64,000 bases of DNA from Coniella vitis (GCA_011317545.1 WUJK01000004.1:248001-312000), one strand, 5' to 3'; positions 1 through 11,407 are shown, numbered from the stretch's first letter. Numbers and translations are program-made. Notes: generated by a model from the sequence alone, not told the origin.

Positions 1-287
1 TTGCGACTGGGATTGTGTGGCCCATAGGTTGGGAATCGCGCAAGTCCGAACTTGCCGTGTCAATCCAGAATTTCTTAAAGTGCAGCAGCGCTGGACAGAG
101 AAAGAGCCTCTACCTGGGTGTTAGGTAGTGTTATTTAGGCACCCGCCCATCTTTTTCCTCGCCTGACCCTCGACGCGTTTGCACGCAAGTGCAATTTTGA
201 CCCTACACTTACCACTCCCCATTTTACTTCCAAGTGCCGCTTCATCTCTGCGGTTTATCAACAACAGAATCCGTACCATTCACCCAC

Positions 288-542
288 CCCTCTCCATTTT
301 CCAACATGAGTGACTCTCCAAGCGAGTACGTCACCCAACCCTTTCCATTTTCCGACATGAGCGACTCTTTAGACGAGGACGTCACTCACCCCTTTCCATT
401 TTCCGACTGGAGTGACTTTCCAAGCGAGAACGTCACTCACCCCTTTCCATTTTCCGACATGAGCGACTCTTCAAGCGAGAACTTCACTCGTCCCTTTGGA
501 TGTTCCGACTCGAGTGACTCTTTGGACGAGGACGTCACTAGA
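288..542 (+). repeat. Five 51-bp tandem repeats coding 17-residue units
   Basis: Five consecutive 51-bp units begin near 288, 339, 390, 441 and 492. Read in the frame of the downstream oxygenase, each gives a 17-residue unit of the pattern PFPFSDMSDS-(L/P/S)-(D/S)-E-x-V-T-(H/Q/R). The unit length is a multiple of three, so copy-number change would keep the frame. The putative start codon (306) lies inside the first unit. The repeat is acidic and Ser-rich and looks disordered. Confidence 0.85.
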
Positions 543-2508
543 CCGCCGGTTCACCGCACCGCTGATCACGAGAGTGTAGATCGCGCCGAGGTCATCAGGA
601 AGCTCGCTAGAGGCGCGTACTATGACTGGCCCAATGATGCCGGGGTAAGCTCGACGACGCCCCTTGCCTCCTTCGCGGAAGCCGTTCTAACTCCTGATGG
701 CAACACAGTTCGAGTACCTCACAGAGCATCGCGGTCCCATCCAGCTACATGTCCTAGGCACCATCCCCTCGTGGGCAGCAGGCTCCCTTTTTCGAAACGG
801 CCCAGGCTCGCGCAGTGTCAGCGGGATCAAGACGGGCAACGGCGACAAGAGTGATGGCGATTTCCAGCTCGACCACTGGTTCGATGGCGTCGGTCAGCTC
901 CACCGGTTCGACATTACTGTCGACGATGACAACACGGTCGGAGTGTCGTATTCTTCCCGCCGACAAGCAGACGCCTATGTCAAGCATATCCAAGACAAGG
1001 GCTCCCTCCGCGATATGATCACCTTTGCCCAAAAGGCCGACCCGTGCATTGGCATTTTCGGCAAGGCCATGTCTCTTTACAGGGCTCTGGATCCGCGAGG
1101 CGAAGCGCTCAAGTACGACAACCTGAATGTCGCTGTGCTGCCAGCAATCGACGTGCCAGGGCTGTTTCCCAGTGCCAACCCCAAGAGCGGCAGTGACATG
1201 GCATCTACCGAGTCCCAGAGTGGCCATCGGTCCAGCCGCACCAAGGTCTGGATCACCTCTGATACTGCAAGCTTGCGGGCGGTGGACATGGCAACCCTCG
1301 AGCCCATTGGTGATGCCACCACACAAGTCAGGCTGCACCCCGACCTCAAGGGCGCCATGTCTTGTGCTCACGCCCAGATAGACCCATCTACTGGTGACAT
1401 TTTCAACTACAACATCCAAGGAGGAGCCAAGGCTACCTACCGGATATTCCGCGTCTCTGCGGCGACTGGAAAGACGGACATCCTCGCGGCATTCTCGCGA
1501 CCAGGTCTACCGCCAGCTTACATTCACAGTTTCTTCCTCAGCGAGAAGTTTGTCATCTTGCGGGTTCCCAGCACCCACTTTGGCAAGATGGGCCTCAGCG
1601 TCCCCTGGAACGGCAACGTGTTGGACGCCATCGTACCATTCCACAAGGACATGGTCAACAAATGGTTCGTCATTGACAGGGTCCATGGCAAAGGGGTCGT
1701 GGGCGAGTTCGAGACCCCAGCTAGCTTCTTCTTCCACACTGTCAATTGCTGGGACGAGGTTGTGCCTGCCAAAGACCAAGACGGCGATGGTCAGAGTGCA
1801 ATGGCGGACGTGGTTTGCGATGTCATTGAATATCCCACCACGGACATTTTGCACAACTTCTACTACGACGTGATTCTCAATAGGCACCGTAAGGCTCATA
1901 AGGCCTACAGGAGCCCAGGCCATATACAGAAGAGTCTGAGTAGCCTGGTTCGATACAAGTTCCGCATCCCATTGCCAAGCAGCAGCACGAACGCTACGCC
2001 GGCCCAAGCATCATCCTGCAGGCCCAGCCATGAAGTCGTTTTCACGATACCCAGCCCACACACGGGCGAGCTGCCCACGATCAATCCGCTCCGCCACACC
2101 AAGCCCCACCGCTACATGTACAGCCTGCCCCAGACTGGCAGATCTACCCTCGTCGACACCATCGTCAAGACGGATACCGTGACGCGCGAGGCAATCTCGT
2201 GGAGCAATCCAGTGGGCAGCACCCCAGGCGAGGCAATCTTTGTCCCGCGCCCCGGTGGACAAGAGGAAGACGACGGCGTGCTGTTGAGCGTTGTGCTGGA
2301 CGGGATTCACCTGACGAGCTACCTCGTGTGCTTGGATGCCAAGACAATGGAAGAGGTGGGCCGGGCCGAGATGCATTTTGCCGTCGGTATCGGCCTTCAT
2401 GGGTTTCACAACGTCAATCATTCAGTAAGGGATGGCATTGGAGCCATGGCAGCCTCGGTTCATCAAGAGCTCACACCGCTTCGCTATCATTTGCGTTTGC
2501 GGAAGTAG
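306..2508 (+). CDS. Carotenoid-cleavage-like (RPE65 family) non-haem iron oxygenase
   Basis: I read two exons, 306-644 and 709-2508 (712 residues). The intron 645-708 has a GTAAGC donor, a TTCTAACT branch site and an ACACAG acceptor. It joins YYDWPNDAG in phase 0 to FEYLTEHRGPI, which restores the usual start of the fold; the ATG at 697 lies inside the intron and is not the start. The family uses Fe(II) held by four His to split carbon-carbon double bonds of carotenoids or stilbenes with O2. Candidate ligands are His334 (CAHAQ), His386 (YIHSF), His456 (FFFHTV) and His677 (GLHGFH), so it looks catalytically intact. Residues 1-80 are mostly the 17-residue repeats, not part of the fold. It is the left-most enzyme gene of the PKS cluster. 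The substrate is unknown; it could be a carotenoid or a cluster product. Confidence 0.85.
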
Positions 2509-3098
2509 CCGGCTTTGCGGCGATGCTTCAGAGTTATCAACCAAGATTTGATGACCTAGGCCTTCATGATACTGGCATTGGAACAAGGGCTCACTCTCTG
2601 GTAATGAAGAGCGAATCAAAACACAGCATCGTTTCTGTTATAACTCATTCTTAGCTACATGTGGCAACACACCGGTGCTTTGAGCGATTTTTCAATTCAA
2701 CATTCGTTTGACCGGAAAATGAGTTCTGTCTTTATTTTTTACTTGATAGTCGGCAGACATAAGAAATGCCGAGACATGTTACACAACAAGGGTTCCCTGT
2801 CGCTTGGCAAGGCTCTTGGTTGCCAAATGGGGCAAGCCGATCCCCCGATCCAAGCGCTCAGCCTCGTCTAAGCTGCCGTATCCACACTCAGCCTCGTGAT
2901 GCCGCAGTATAGTAAGTAGGTGATTCGAGAATGTCATGGCTTTAAAGTTCCAGAAGATATATGAAAATGATGAACTAGAAGGACTTGTCGTGGATTTCAA
3001 GTAAAATATAATTGTCACAACGTGTTATTGCCGGCAAGACTCTTCTTCCGACCGGCGAGCATGAATCAACTTTTCGCAAAGTCCTATTCCTCTTGTCA
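2509..3098. other. Intergenic, shared 3' region
   Basis: This is the gap between the convergent oxygenase and P450 genes. It holds their 3' untranslated regions. I see no credible ORF or repeat. Confidence 0.6.
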
Positions 3099-4963
3099 TC
3101 ACCCCGAGCAAATATTCTGTCCACGAAGTTGATAACCCCCATGTCTCCTCGCCTCGTTCCATTGCGCCTGGATAATCTGCTTGTGCTCGACACTCCTGGG
3201 CACGAACCGTGCACGGAAGGGCTTCGGCCCCCGAAAAGCAGACGGCTCGAACGCGTCCTTTGAGATATCCATGTGCCCCTCCACCTCGTCGCCCTTGGGC
3301 CCCTGGACCAGTGGCGGCCGCAGCGCAAACGCCCAGAGCATGTTCGCCACGGTGATATCCAGGGTATTTTCGGCCAGGCGCGCGGCAGGGCACGCGCGTC
3401 GCCCGCCGCCAAAGGTAAAGTGGTCGCGCTCCAGCGGATCGGCCGCCAGGGCGTAGTCAGCCGAGGACCGGGCGTGCTGGAGATAGCGCTCGGGGCGGAA
3501 GACATGGGGCTCGGGGTAGCGCTCTTGGTCCCAGTGGATGGCGGAGGTGTTGGCCAGCAGCACAACGCCCTTGGGGATGCGGTACTGCTTGTACAGGACC
3601 GCGGCGTCCGAGTAGTGCTTGATGGCCCAGGTGGGCACGGGACAGAGCCGGAGGATCTCCTTGACGCATGCGCGGCAGTAGGGCAGCGAGGGCATGTCTG
3701 CGAAGCACGGGGCCCGGGTCGTGCCCACGACGCGGTCGAGTTCCTCGTGGGCGCGCGCTTGGGCATGCGGTGATGCGGCCAGGAAGAGGATCAGGTTCTG
3801 GATCACAACGGATGTGATCTCGGCTCCAGCCTCGACGAGACCTAGCAACTGTTAGTCATCTTGGATTGATGATGATGTTGTGATGATGGCACGCCGTTGG
3901 ACCCGAAATGGCGTGTTGGACTTTTGAGAAAGAAAAGCTTACCTCCAGTTATCCAAGCTGCATCTTCTTCGGTGAGTCCTTGGGCCCTGTAGTCACTCTC
4001 GACCAGATCACGACCGAAGCTAGGCGGCGCAACGCCAGATGCAACCTCGGCCTTGAGCTGGTTCCAGGACTGCATCTTTCCAGCCAGAATCACAGCGGCA
4101 TACTTCTTTGCGAGCCGGCGCGAAGGCTGGAGAAAGCGGGGTATCGATGCCAACAGCGGGATATCGTCTTCGATGAAGGCGCCAGGCCGCGTGATGCGAC
4201 CCAGCAGCGCCGATGCCTCGCCCGAGCTGCTGAGAACGGGGTCCCGGGCGGACTCGATGCGGCGGCCGTACGTGGACGACGTGACGATGGAGAAGGACAA
4301 GCGGCGCACGTGCTGGAAGAAGGAGGCCTGGTCGTCGTTCTCGCACGCCAGCTGGTGGAGAAAGTGCTTCACCTCCAACTCCTGGCTGGGCACGAAGGCG
4401 AGCGTGGGCCGGGGCGCGAGGAGGCGGTGCATCACGGCGCGATGGGCGCGCCACTGGGTTCCGTAGGGCATTGTGAACATGCGCAGGCCGCCCGTCACCA
4501 GATCGTGGCCGATTGGGGCGGGGATCTTGGACGATGTCGAGAGTGACTATATTGCCCATATCAGAACCGGTTTTTTTTCTTCAAAACGGTTTGGATCATA
4601 TCAATTGACTTGAGAAGGACGAGAAAGTGTTTTGATTTTTGATTTTCGTTTTTTTTTTTTTACCTGCTTATCAAATATAGCCTTGAAAGCCTCAGGGCTG
4701 TTGACAACAATCCAGTCGTACCAGCCTATGCGCAGCTTGAAGAGTTCACCATACTCGCGCGCCCACTTCCGCATGGCATCGGGGGCATCTGGAGGCAAGC
4801 CCTTGCGCCCCCATGGCAGCAGATTCGTGTCTGGGCCGGGGATCGACCGCAAGCTCCAAGCTCGCAGCCACTGCCCCGCGACGATGTACAGGACAGCCAG
4901 CAGCAGCAGTGGTGGTAGCAGATTCAGTATCGCGGAGACGCTGAACACTGTGATGAGAGCCAT
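3099..4963 (-). CDS. Cytochrome P450 monooxygenase
   Basis: There are three exons on the minus strand: 4963-4664, 4546-3943 and 3841-3099 (548 residues). Introns 4547-4663 and 3842-3942 begin GTAAAA and GTAAGC. The protein starts MALITVF with one hydrophobic N-terminal helix, so it should be anchored in the ER membrane. A proline-rich hinge (RSIPGPDTN) follows. The I-helix motif AGAEIT is at about 306-311, the K-helix ExxR is in KEILRLCP, and the haem loop FGGGRRACPA carries the haem-thiolate Cys452. An Ala replaces the usual Gly two residues after that Cys, which many fungal P450s tolerate. Its position next to the FAD monooxygenase and the PKS suggests oxidation of the polyketide; the exact reaction cannot be read from sequence. 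Exon 1 ends beside a poly-T run in intron 1. Confidence 0.9.
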
Positions 4964-5764
4964 ATTTCTTGCTTCTTCTTGCTTGCTTGCTTTGCTTCCC
5001 AAAGACACGCAAAAGCAAAAAAAAAAAAAAAAAAAAAAAAAAGCACAGGAGGGAGAGGAAAATGCGAGCCAATATCAGCAACAGCTGGTAGGCTCAGGCG
5101 GGCGAGCTGTTCCCAATTTCGACCCATCATGGGCTTCACAAGCAGTCAGTTGGTTTGGTTCCCAGAGCAACCTTATCCGATGCCTTGCCTGTTCAGGCCA
5201 ATGCACTCGTGAAGCACTAGGGAATCCTTCGGCGGACAGCTCACGTAAGATTCAATATCTCACGCAAGCCGGAGGAGCGAAAGCGCCGAGGATTAGTGAG
5301 AGTCTGGGACTCGTATGGAGAGTAGAGGCCCGCAGCAACAGGCAAGGTCGTCTTGAAAGAGGATACCATAGCTACAAGGTCGTACAGTGCCATTATCTGG
5401 GCTCGCGGAGATGCCAAGGATGATACACATGATATGTTATTGTCTCGGCAGTTTCCAGATACAGGAATACGGCCGCGAATCGATTCATCGCCGTTGCGCC
5501 TGGGAGCTGTTTCTGGGACATCTTGGGTATTTTGAATATCTCGATCACATGTCGTGTTGGACAATCCTTCAGGATTCTGTTCTATATGTTCCACACCACA
5601 CTCCATCTACATCTTGGACCGCACTTCTTTTTGAAGCGTTCTGATAGAAAAGATACCACCTGCCACACCAGATTCAAGTGGGCACACATGTAGCATTCCT
5701 TTATGAACCGCCACACCACACCCCTTCTAGGACCAAGCCTCCTTCGTCCATTTGTGTTGGCGCT
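4964..5764. other. Intergenic region with P450 promoter
   Basis: This is the upstream region of the P450 and the 3' flank of the FAD monooxygenase. It contains a run of 26 A at 5017-5042, only about 55 bp upstream of the P450 start (poly-T on the gene's strand). I see no convincing gene. Confidence 0.5.
5017..5042. repeat. Poly(A) run, 26 nt
   Basis: This is a homopolymer of 26 A. On the P450 gene's strand it is a poly(dT) tract just upstream of the start codon. Such tracts exclude nucleosomes in fungal promoters, so it may keep the P450 promoter open. No duplicated target site was seen that would mark it as a retroposon tail. Confidence 0.9.
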
Positions 5765-7033
5765 TTATGCATCAGACAGGATTCGACAAGCCTCCAGCGG
5801 CGGCTGACCGTAGAACGTTTTCCCGCCGCGGAAGCTCCGCTCCACAGCGACTTTGGCTTCGAGCCGCATCTGGGCCTCGTACTCTGCAATGCTGCCCAGG
5901 CAGATGCCGCCGCCGCTGGGGCTGGCGAGAGCCTTGGTCAGTGCCACGGCATCCTTGATGGCGGTGGCGGCCCCCACGCCGCCCGACGGCGACATGACGT
6001 GGACTGCGTCCCCGAGGAGCGTGACAAACGGCGACGTCTCCCAGGGCGAGAGGTCCGGCGTGGAGGAGATGACTTGCAGCGCGGCCGCGTACGTCTCGTC
6101 CTGGAGCTCGACGAGGCACCGCGTGGCGTCGTCCCACTCCTCTGTCAACATCAGCGCGAGCGCCTTGGGGCTCATGGAGTGGAACACCTTGGCGGCCACG
6201 TCCGGGCTGAAGCCGCCGAGGAGCTTGGAGGGCGCCAGCATGGACCAGTACATGTAGTCTTCGGGCAGGTCGGGATAGTCGGGCCCGCGCGATGGGAAAT
6301 GCATGCGCTCGACAAACATGCTGATGGGGAGTTCCGAGTCGAAGATGACCTGCTGGATCGGGGGCGCCACATCGCGCACGACAGTCAGGCTCCGCAGCAG
6401 CCTCGGCAGGATGCGTTCTTCGAGCTCGGGCGTCTGATAGGTGCGGCCGTAGATGCAGACCGCCTCGGGGTCGATGATCTTGTGGTGCGGCACGTGCTGA
6501 CGCCGGATGCTGGAGTGGCCGCCGTCCGCGCCCACGAGCAGGGCGCCGGCGGCGGTGCTGCCGTCGGAAAAGTGCACCGTCACGGGCGCGTCTTTGCTGC
6601 TCTCGTCAATCTCGTAGTGCGTCGCCTGTTTCCCCCATTCGACGTTGCGCTCGATGCCCCGCAGGAGGATCTTGCGGAGGAAGCCTCGGTCGACGGTGTA
6701 CGGCTTGGGGCCGCGCAGCGGGCGGCGGGCCAGCAGGCGTCCGTCGAGAGCGCTCACACAGGTCTCGACCATGACGGTCTCGGCGGTGGTCGCCTCGAAC
6801 TCGGCCCACAGGTCGGGCGGCATCAGAAACTGCAGGTCGGGCACGTTTTCGGGGAACACCTTGATCCGGTAGCCCTGTGCGCGGGCGTCCGGTGTGGAGT
6901 CTCGCTCGAAGAGAGTGAACTTGACTCCGTGCTTCTTCAAGCCTTGAGCGAGACCCAGGCCGCCGAGTCCAGCGCCAACAATAAGGACATGGCCGGAATG
7001 GCTGCTGACGTGGGCTGGTGGGCTGGATTCCAT
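5765..7033 (-). CDS. FAD-dependent monooxygenase (aromatic hydroxylase type)
   Basis: This is a single exon of 422 residues from the ATG at 7033; the reading frame extends to 7063 only with GTG codons. It is a group A flavoprotein monooxygenase like salicylate hydroxylase. Such enzymes use NAD(P)H and O2 to hydroxylate, or oxidatively decarboxylate, aromatic rings. The Rossmann motif VLIVGAGLGGLG has GxGxxG at residues 20-25. The middle DG motif is in VGADGGHSS, and the FAD-ribityl motif LLGDAVHVMSPSGGVGA is near the C-terminus. No C-terminal membrane helix is seen, so it is probably soluble. The gene is co-oriented with the P450. In the cluster it probably hydroxylates the aromatic polyketide or dearomatises it. 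A TATA-like TATAAAAGG lies upstream at 7221-7213. Confidence 0.9.
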   Translation of the reverse strand: MESSPPAHVSSHSGHVLIVGAGLGGLGLAQGLKKHGVKFTLFERDSTPDARAQGYRIKVFPENVPDLQFLMPPDLWAEFEATTAETVMVETCVSALDGRLLARRPLRGPKPYTVDRGFLRKILLRGIERNVEWGKQATHYEIDESSKDAPVTVHFSDGSTAAGALLVGADGGHSSIRRQHVPHHKIIDPEAVCIYGRTYQTPELEERILPRLLRSLTVVRDVAPPIQQVIFDSELPISMFVERMHFPSRGPDYPDLPEDYMYWSMLAPSKLLGGFSPDVAAKVFHSMSPKALALMLTEEWDDATRCLVELQDETYAAALQVISSTPDLSPWETSPFVTLLGDAVHVMSPSGGVGAATAIKDAVALTKALASPSGGGICLGSIAEYEAQMRLEAKVAVERSFRGGKTFYGQPPLEACRILSDA

Positions 7034-7796
7034 CTTGGTGTGTGTGACGGGGAAGGCCACCACGCTTAGAATGCCAAGACGTAGTAGATCTGGAGCGAGC
7101 CTGTGATGAAGGATTCTTGGACACTGAATATTGGTGGTGGTGGTGGTGGTGGTGAGGAAGCTGACAGCCCGTGAAGACGCTCAAGCCGACGTGCTCAGAT
7201 AGACGGGTTGTTCCTTTTATATCAGAATGCGGTTAGTCTGCAGCATGCTCTGTGACGACTTATTTATGCCTTGCAATTTGTCAGACTGCGGCGGCAGAGA
7301 GACCAATGCCATGTCTTTTGCATCAGCATGTAGATAGTATGGATGACAGTTCCTTCGTACAACAGCGATGGTCATCATTGTCGCACAAGACAAGCACCAG
7401 TGTTTAACCGCACTGTACACCGCGTCTCCAGGTAGAAAAGAAATTGAGATGTTGGCCCAGGGGTCTGTCGGTATCAGAAATGTCCGAATGTAACACCCCG
7501 AGGTCCTCGCGAGAGAGAATGTAACGGTACTATGTACTAGTGCCACAATAAATGTACTCGCTCGAGGTTCTTTTTCTGTTTTCGTCACAATTCGCTCTTA
7601 AAAGAACCTTCCAGGGCAATGACAGCCCGTTAATTGATCATAGTGCTACATTATTCCAGCCCTCCATGAGAGCCTAGATTAGATACAAATAGTGATAACT
7701 CACGAGCAGCCAGACTTTCCTGGATAAAGCCACACTGCTCTTCCCCATTCCGCCAAGTGGCAAACCACAGCGTCGTCATATAGTAAACACACGAGA
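7034..7796. other. Intergenic with promoter of the FAD monooxygenase
   Basis: This holds the promoter of the FAD monooxygenase and the 3' flank of the rhodopsin-like gene. It has a GGT trinucleotide run around 7131-7152 and one copy of the octamer TACTATGT (7528-7535) seen elsewhere in the window. No gene is seen. Confidence 0.5.
7213..7221 (-). promoter_or_regulatory. TATA-like box for the FAD monooxygenase
   Basis: On the minus strand it reads TATAAAAGG, about 180 bp upstream of the proposed start at 7033. That distance is long but possible with a long 5' leader. Confidence 0.4.
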
Positions 7797-9103
7797 TTAT
7801 ACAATACTAGAGGTTGAATTCTCCGAGCTCACGGACATCTTGTGGAATCCTCTTGTGCTAAGCGAATGGTCGTATGGTCCTGCTCCTGGTGGGGTGAGGT
7901 GAATAGCAGCACTATCCTTGGTGGAGTGGTTCTTTGCATTCGATTTCCGAGATCCGTAGCTCAGGGTGCTCGTCACTTTGACCAGCCAACGACCAGCCTT
8001 GAGCAGGGGCGTCATGGCCGGCAGACACGCGCAAAAGATCTCAAAGGAGGGCTCAACGAGTGACCAAGTTGCAGTTGGCGTGGCATCTGGATGAATCGAG
8101 ATATTGTTTAGAACACAGAATGAACGTGGCAGAGCGGGCAGCGAAGCAGTGGCTTACAGGTAATGTCGGTCTGATGGATGTCCTGCACAAGAATTGCCAG
8201 CCGAATAATACCAAAGACGACAGCACTGCATCAAAGAATTAGCTCTCCGAGAACCACACTTTGCAAAGTCATGGTATACAACAGGGTGTCATGGACCTAC
8301 AAGCCACCGAGTGCAAAGGTGCCCGCCACGCTGATCTTATTGGAGCGCGCCATCTGTAGCTTCATGACTGCCGAGATGGGCAGCACGAGAATGGCAATGT
8401 CCAGCAGGATATTGGCGACCTGGATACCGATGAAGAGGTCGAGATACGGAATACAGGTTCCCTCCAGCTCGTCATTCCAGGCCTTGGCAATAGGATGGCA
8501 CTCGAATATGGACACGAGCGTGATGAGGATCCACCATATGACAGACAAGGCGCCGAGGGTGTAGAGCCATGTCTTGAAGTTGTTGCGCGGGAAGATGCGG
8601 TCGTAGAAGGCCAGAACCGAGAACTTGACGAAGCTGACCGAGGTGCCGTAGAGGATGAACGTGGCAAAGACAACCTTGAAGAAGTTGACGAGCTTCAACG
8701 GGTCCGCGGCCACGACATAGATGTGCTCGCCGAAACCGTAGCGGAGATCCCAGAGGTAGCAGGCGGCATTGGCATTGGACACCACAGCGGCCACGATGAT
8801 GAAGTAGTCATCGGCGAGCCATTGCAGTTTTGAGGTTCGTCGAAACAAAAGACGGGCGACAACGGGGGCCGTGGCCAGGACGATGGAGAAGACGGAAACG
8901 CCAATGATGGTCCGATGATTCTCTGCAACCCCGGCATTGGGGTCTGCTGCCGCCGCGGCGCGAAGGCCCAGGGTGCGCTCTAGTCCAGACATCATGTTGA
9001 CAGGAGACGTGCAGTTGGGACGAGCTCTCGAGTTTGAAGCCAAGTTACACGGAATCTGAGGGGATTCATCGCGTGATAACAAAGAAGATGGGCCCACAAT
9101 CAT
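7797..9103 (-). CDS. Rhodopsin-like seven-helix integral membrane protein
   Basis: There are three exons: 9103-8301, 8225-8158 and 8086-7797 (386 residues). The joins rebuild ALGGFAVVFGIIRL and then DITYATPTATWSLVEPS. The second junction reaches the family's typical TWSLVEPSFEIFCACLPAM segment just before the last helix. Seven hydrophobic helices are visible: the first begins near the IIGVSVFSIVLATAP segment, and helix 6 ends in IAILVLPISAVMKLQM. The C-terminal tail of about 75 residues is cytosolic-looking and Ser-rich. This fungal family (rhodopsin domain, not a retinal-binding opsin) has no established activity and is often found inside secondary-metabolite clusters. An alternative start at the MMSGLE methionines (about 8995) would drop some 36 poorly conserved residues. 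Its role in the cluster is unknown. Confidence 0.85.
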
Positions 9104-10433
9104 ATGTTCTTTTGTTTAACGGGTGCCGTTCAGCTAGACGCCAGCCTACTTCAAGCTTGTGCACTGCGGCCAAATTTAGACCTTGACAGTTGCCAGATCG
9201 GTTGCAGATTTGCCCTATACAGGAAGAAGCACCTCTCATAGCTTAACCCTCAGCCCAACTCTAGGCTCTTCCATCCAGTTCAGGATTGTGCAGGAGCTGG
9301 GCAGCCACTACTATTATTATCCCCAACAGCAATCTCCTTTCCAGATCACATGACTGATGATCAAGGCCCAGGGAGCAGATGGATTCATAGAGGTGAGAAG
9401 GAGCGGATTCCTCCATCCAGGGACACCAAGAACTGCTGCTAAGCGGATGATCCTCTTCGAACCGAGGCTACTGTGGGCGACCCACGAATATAGGAAGGCT
9501 CATCAGGGACAGTATTATGTCGCACGGAAGTATCCGTATACGTACTTGAGCATCAGCACTTGTAGAAGGCCCTAGGATAAGAGCCAGTTGCATTTGTTCA
9601 TGTGTCACGCGCTCCTCACAGGCGACTCTAGCAGTCTTGATAGCAGGCGTACGCGTTGCGCTAATGCATCGGATATTGGCTGACACATTGGTGATCCTCC
9701 AGCTCTACTATGGGGAGGTTGTGATCGATGTGCGTGAATCCTTCGGGTCGGTTGACAGGACTAGCAACAGAATCCACATACGTTGGTCAGACAGTTCCCT
9801 GGCTCGGATAACGATCCACTCCACAGATCTTACACTTGCGTGTTCCAACATGCTGTCACTCTTCTCCACACTAACTTGGAGTATCTTTATAGTGGATGGA
9901 GTCCTGGTGAGCCGTTCTAGTGCTGAGTCTTGTTGCGGGGGCAAAAGGAATCGAGGGAAAGTCAACCCCAGGACAGCACGAAAAAAGAAAAGGCCGAGGC
10001 ACTATGCCTTGATATCCTATACATAGTACTTGCGCTATTCTAATGCTGGATGGCCGTTGCGGACGGGCAAAACAAGACGAGAGGCGAATGCGCCGAGCGA
10101 AATGGGATAATCGAGTATACCGCGCCTATCAATGGCGTTTGTATATTCTGTTCACATAGTATAGGGATTAAAGCCTGAGAGAAGGCAATCCCCGGCTGTC
10201 GCCATCAAAGTCACGGAGTCTGATATAACAAGGCATTATTAAACCTGTAACTTGAATAGTCAATTTTGACGCGAGATGTTGGACCTTAATGATGTTGGCA
10301 AGTCAACGGAAAGCAATTCGTATGCTCATAACACTTCCAAGCATAGAATGAACAAGTGGCATGAATGTCCCTGACGAGCAAGACGGTAGCTCTTGTGATT
10401 GCGCAAATCTGCAGTGGAAGCGCCCATCTGAGC
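9104..10433. other. Gene-free stretch inside the cluster
   Basis: About 1.3 kb with only short unrelated ORFs. Two copies of ACATAGTA lie at 10021-10028 and 10154-10161. It includes the promoter of the rhodopsin-like gene. I see nothing else. Confidence 0.5.
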
Positions 10434-11114
10434 TCAGTACCAGACAACCTTTTCCTCACTCATCTGACCCTCCTTTTCCAAGACGGCCAGCTTCTCCTTG
10501 ATGCGCTGAACGAGGGCCTTGCCGTATTCGGGACCCAGAGGCGGCGCAGGCAGGCTCAAGTCCGGCCGGAGCCAAGGGACAGGGTGGATGCCCTTGGATG
10601 CGTCCATCATAACCTCGATACCGGCATCGTCGTAGCCGCCACCGAGAATGACCGCAGCTGGCTTTTGCGAGTAGTCCTTGGTTCCGAGTTCAGAATCCCT
10701 TGAGGAGGGCGTTTCTCCACGGAAAATAGCAGGTATTTGCTCTTTTCCGCTCTCGGGTGTCATGACGAAATGGACAACTATTTGGACATTAGCGCTTCGC
10801 TTTGCGGCCACCACTGGGAACATCTGGGCAGGATAAATGGAAAGCCTACCCTCAAACTCTGGCTTGAGAGTCTCAATGACACCCTTTCCGATTTGCTCGG
10901 TCTTGCCGCAGAGGATGACGGGAGCACCCATTGTGGTCGAAAGATGGCGAAAAGCAGGAGCGTGGACTCGTGCAAAGGTAGAGGGCTTGAGACGCTGCGA
11001 CGAGGACAGCAGGATCCTCTTGGCTGGGAACAGTGCAGTGTATGCAGTGATCGGCACAGGCATTGGTGTGGATTCGCTAGCAACAGACTGGCGGCAATCG
11101 ATGTGGAGGAACAA
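10434..11114 (-). CDS. Small conserved fungal protein, unknown function
   Basis: An open frame of 226 residues runs through. Family-like sequence begins at the internal Met of MGAPVILCGKTEQIG (ATG at 10931) and ends with the conserved SEEKVVWY tail. I think a 72-nt intron, 10849-10778 (GTAGGC..GCTAAT..AATAG), interrupts it. Removing it joins KPEFE to VVHFVMTPES, the continuous form I would expect. The intron is a multiple of three with no stop, so it is hidden in the open frame. Residues upstream of Met-62 (ARVHAPAFRHLSTT) are Arg/Ser-rich and could be a mitochondrial presequence if the distal start is used. No catalytic motif is recognised. It is divergently transcribed from the SDR, which suggests a shared promoter, but it may be a bystander. 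Confidence 0.7.
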   Translation of the reverse strand: MFLHIDCRQSVASESTPMPVPITAYTALFPAKRILLSSSQRLKPSTFARVHAPAFRHLSTTMGAPVILCGKTEQIGKGVIETLKPEFEGRLSIYPAQMFPVVAAKRSANVQIVVHFVMTPESGKEQIPAIFRGETPSSRDSELGTKDYSQKPAAVILGGGYDDAGIEVMMDASKGIHPVPWLRPDLSLPAPPLGPEYGKALVQRIKEKLAVLEKEGQMSEEKVVWY

Positions 11115-11400
11115 ACGAAGCCGTGGCCTGGACTGACGGCCAAAGAGGCATATTTATGCCGACAGGCTGCTCAACCCAGGCGACGATTATATAATTTAAT
11201 ATTGTTGGTAGGCTGCCGCTGCACGCTGCACGAGCTGACAGGCGGTAACGGCCCTGGCAGCCTCCCAACTGAGACTGGCTGCATTCAGGGATGCTATGGA
11301 TAGCAGTATATTGCATTTCAGTTCAGCATAGTGAGCTACACTTGATAGAGTGGTATGATTTTGTGACTGAGAAGGTGTTCAGATCTCCTCACTCTCGGTC

Positions 11401-11407
11401 TATAAAA
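11401..11407 (+). promoter_or_regulatory. TATA box of the SDR gene
   Basis: TATAAAA lies 91 bp upstream of the ATG at 11498, in the 383-bp divergent spacer between the small conserved gene and the SDR. Confidence 0.6.

Noticed and set aside
697..708. ATG at 697 as the start of the carotenoid-type oxygenase
   Set aside because: It lies in an intron with good donor, branch and acceptor sites, and using it loses the conserved DWPNDAG start of the fold.
5017..5042. Poly(A) run as the tail of a retroposed gene
   Set aside because: No gene-like sequence precedes it and no target-site duplication is visible. A promoter poly(dT) tract explains it better.
5678..7069. 463-codon open frame on the plus strand
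   Set aside because: It is the exact antisense of the FAD monooxygenase, whose motifs are unmistakable. GC-rich third positions of that gene keep the opposite strand open.
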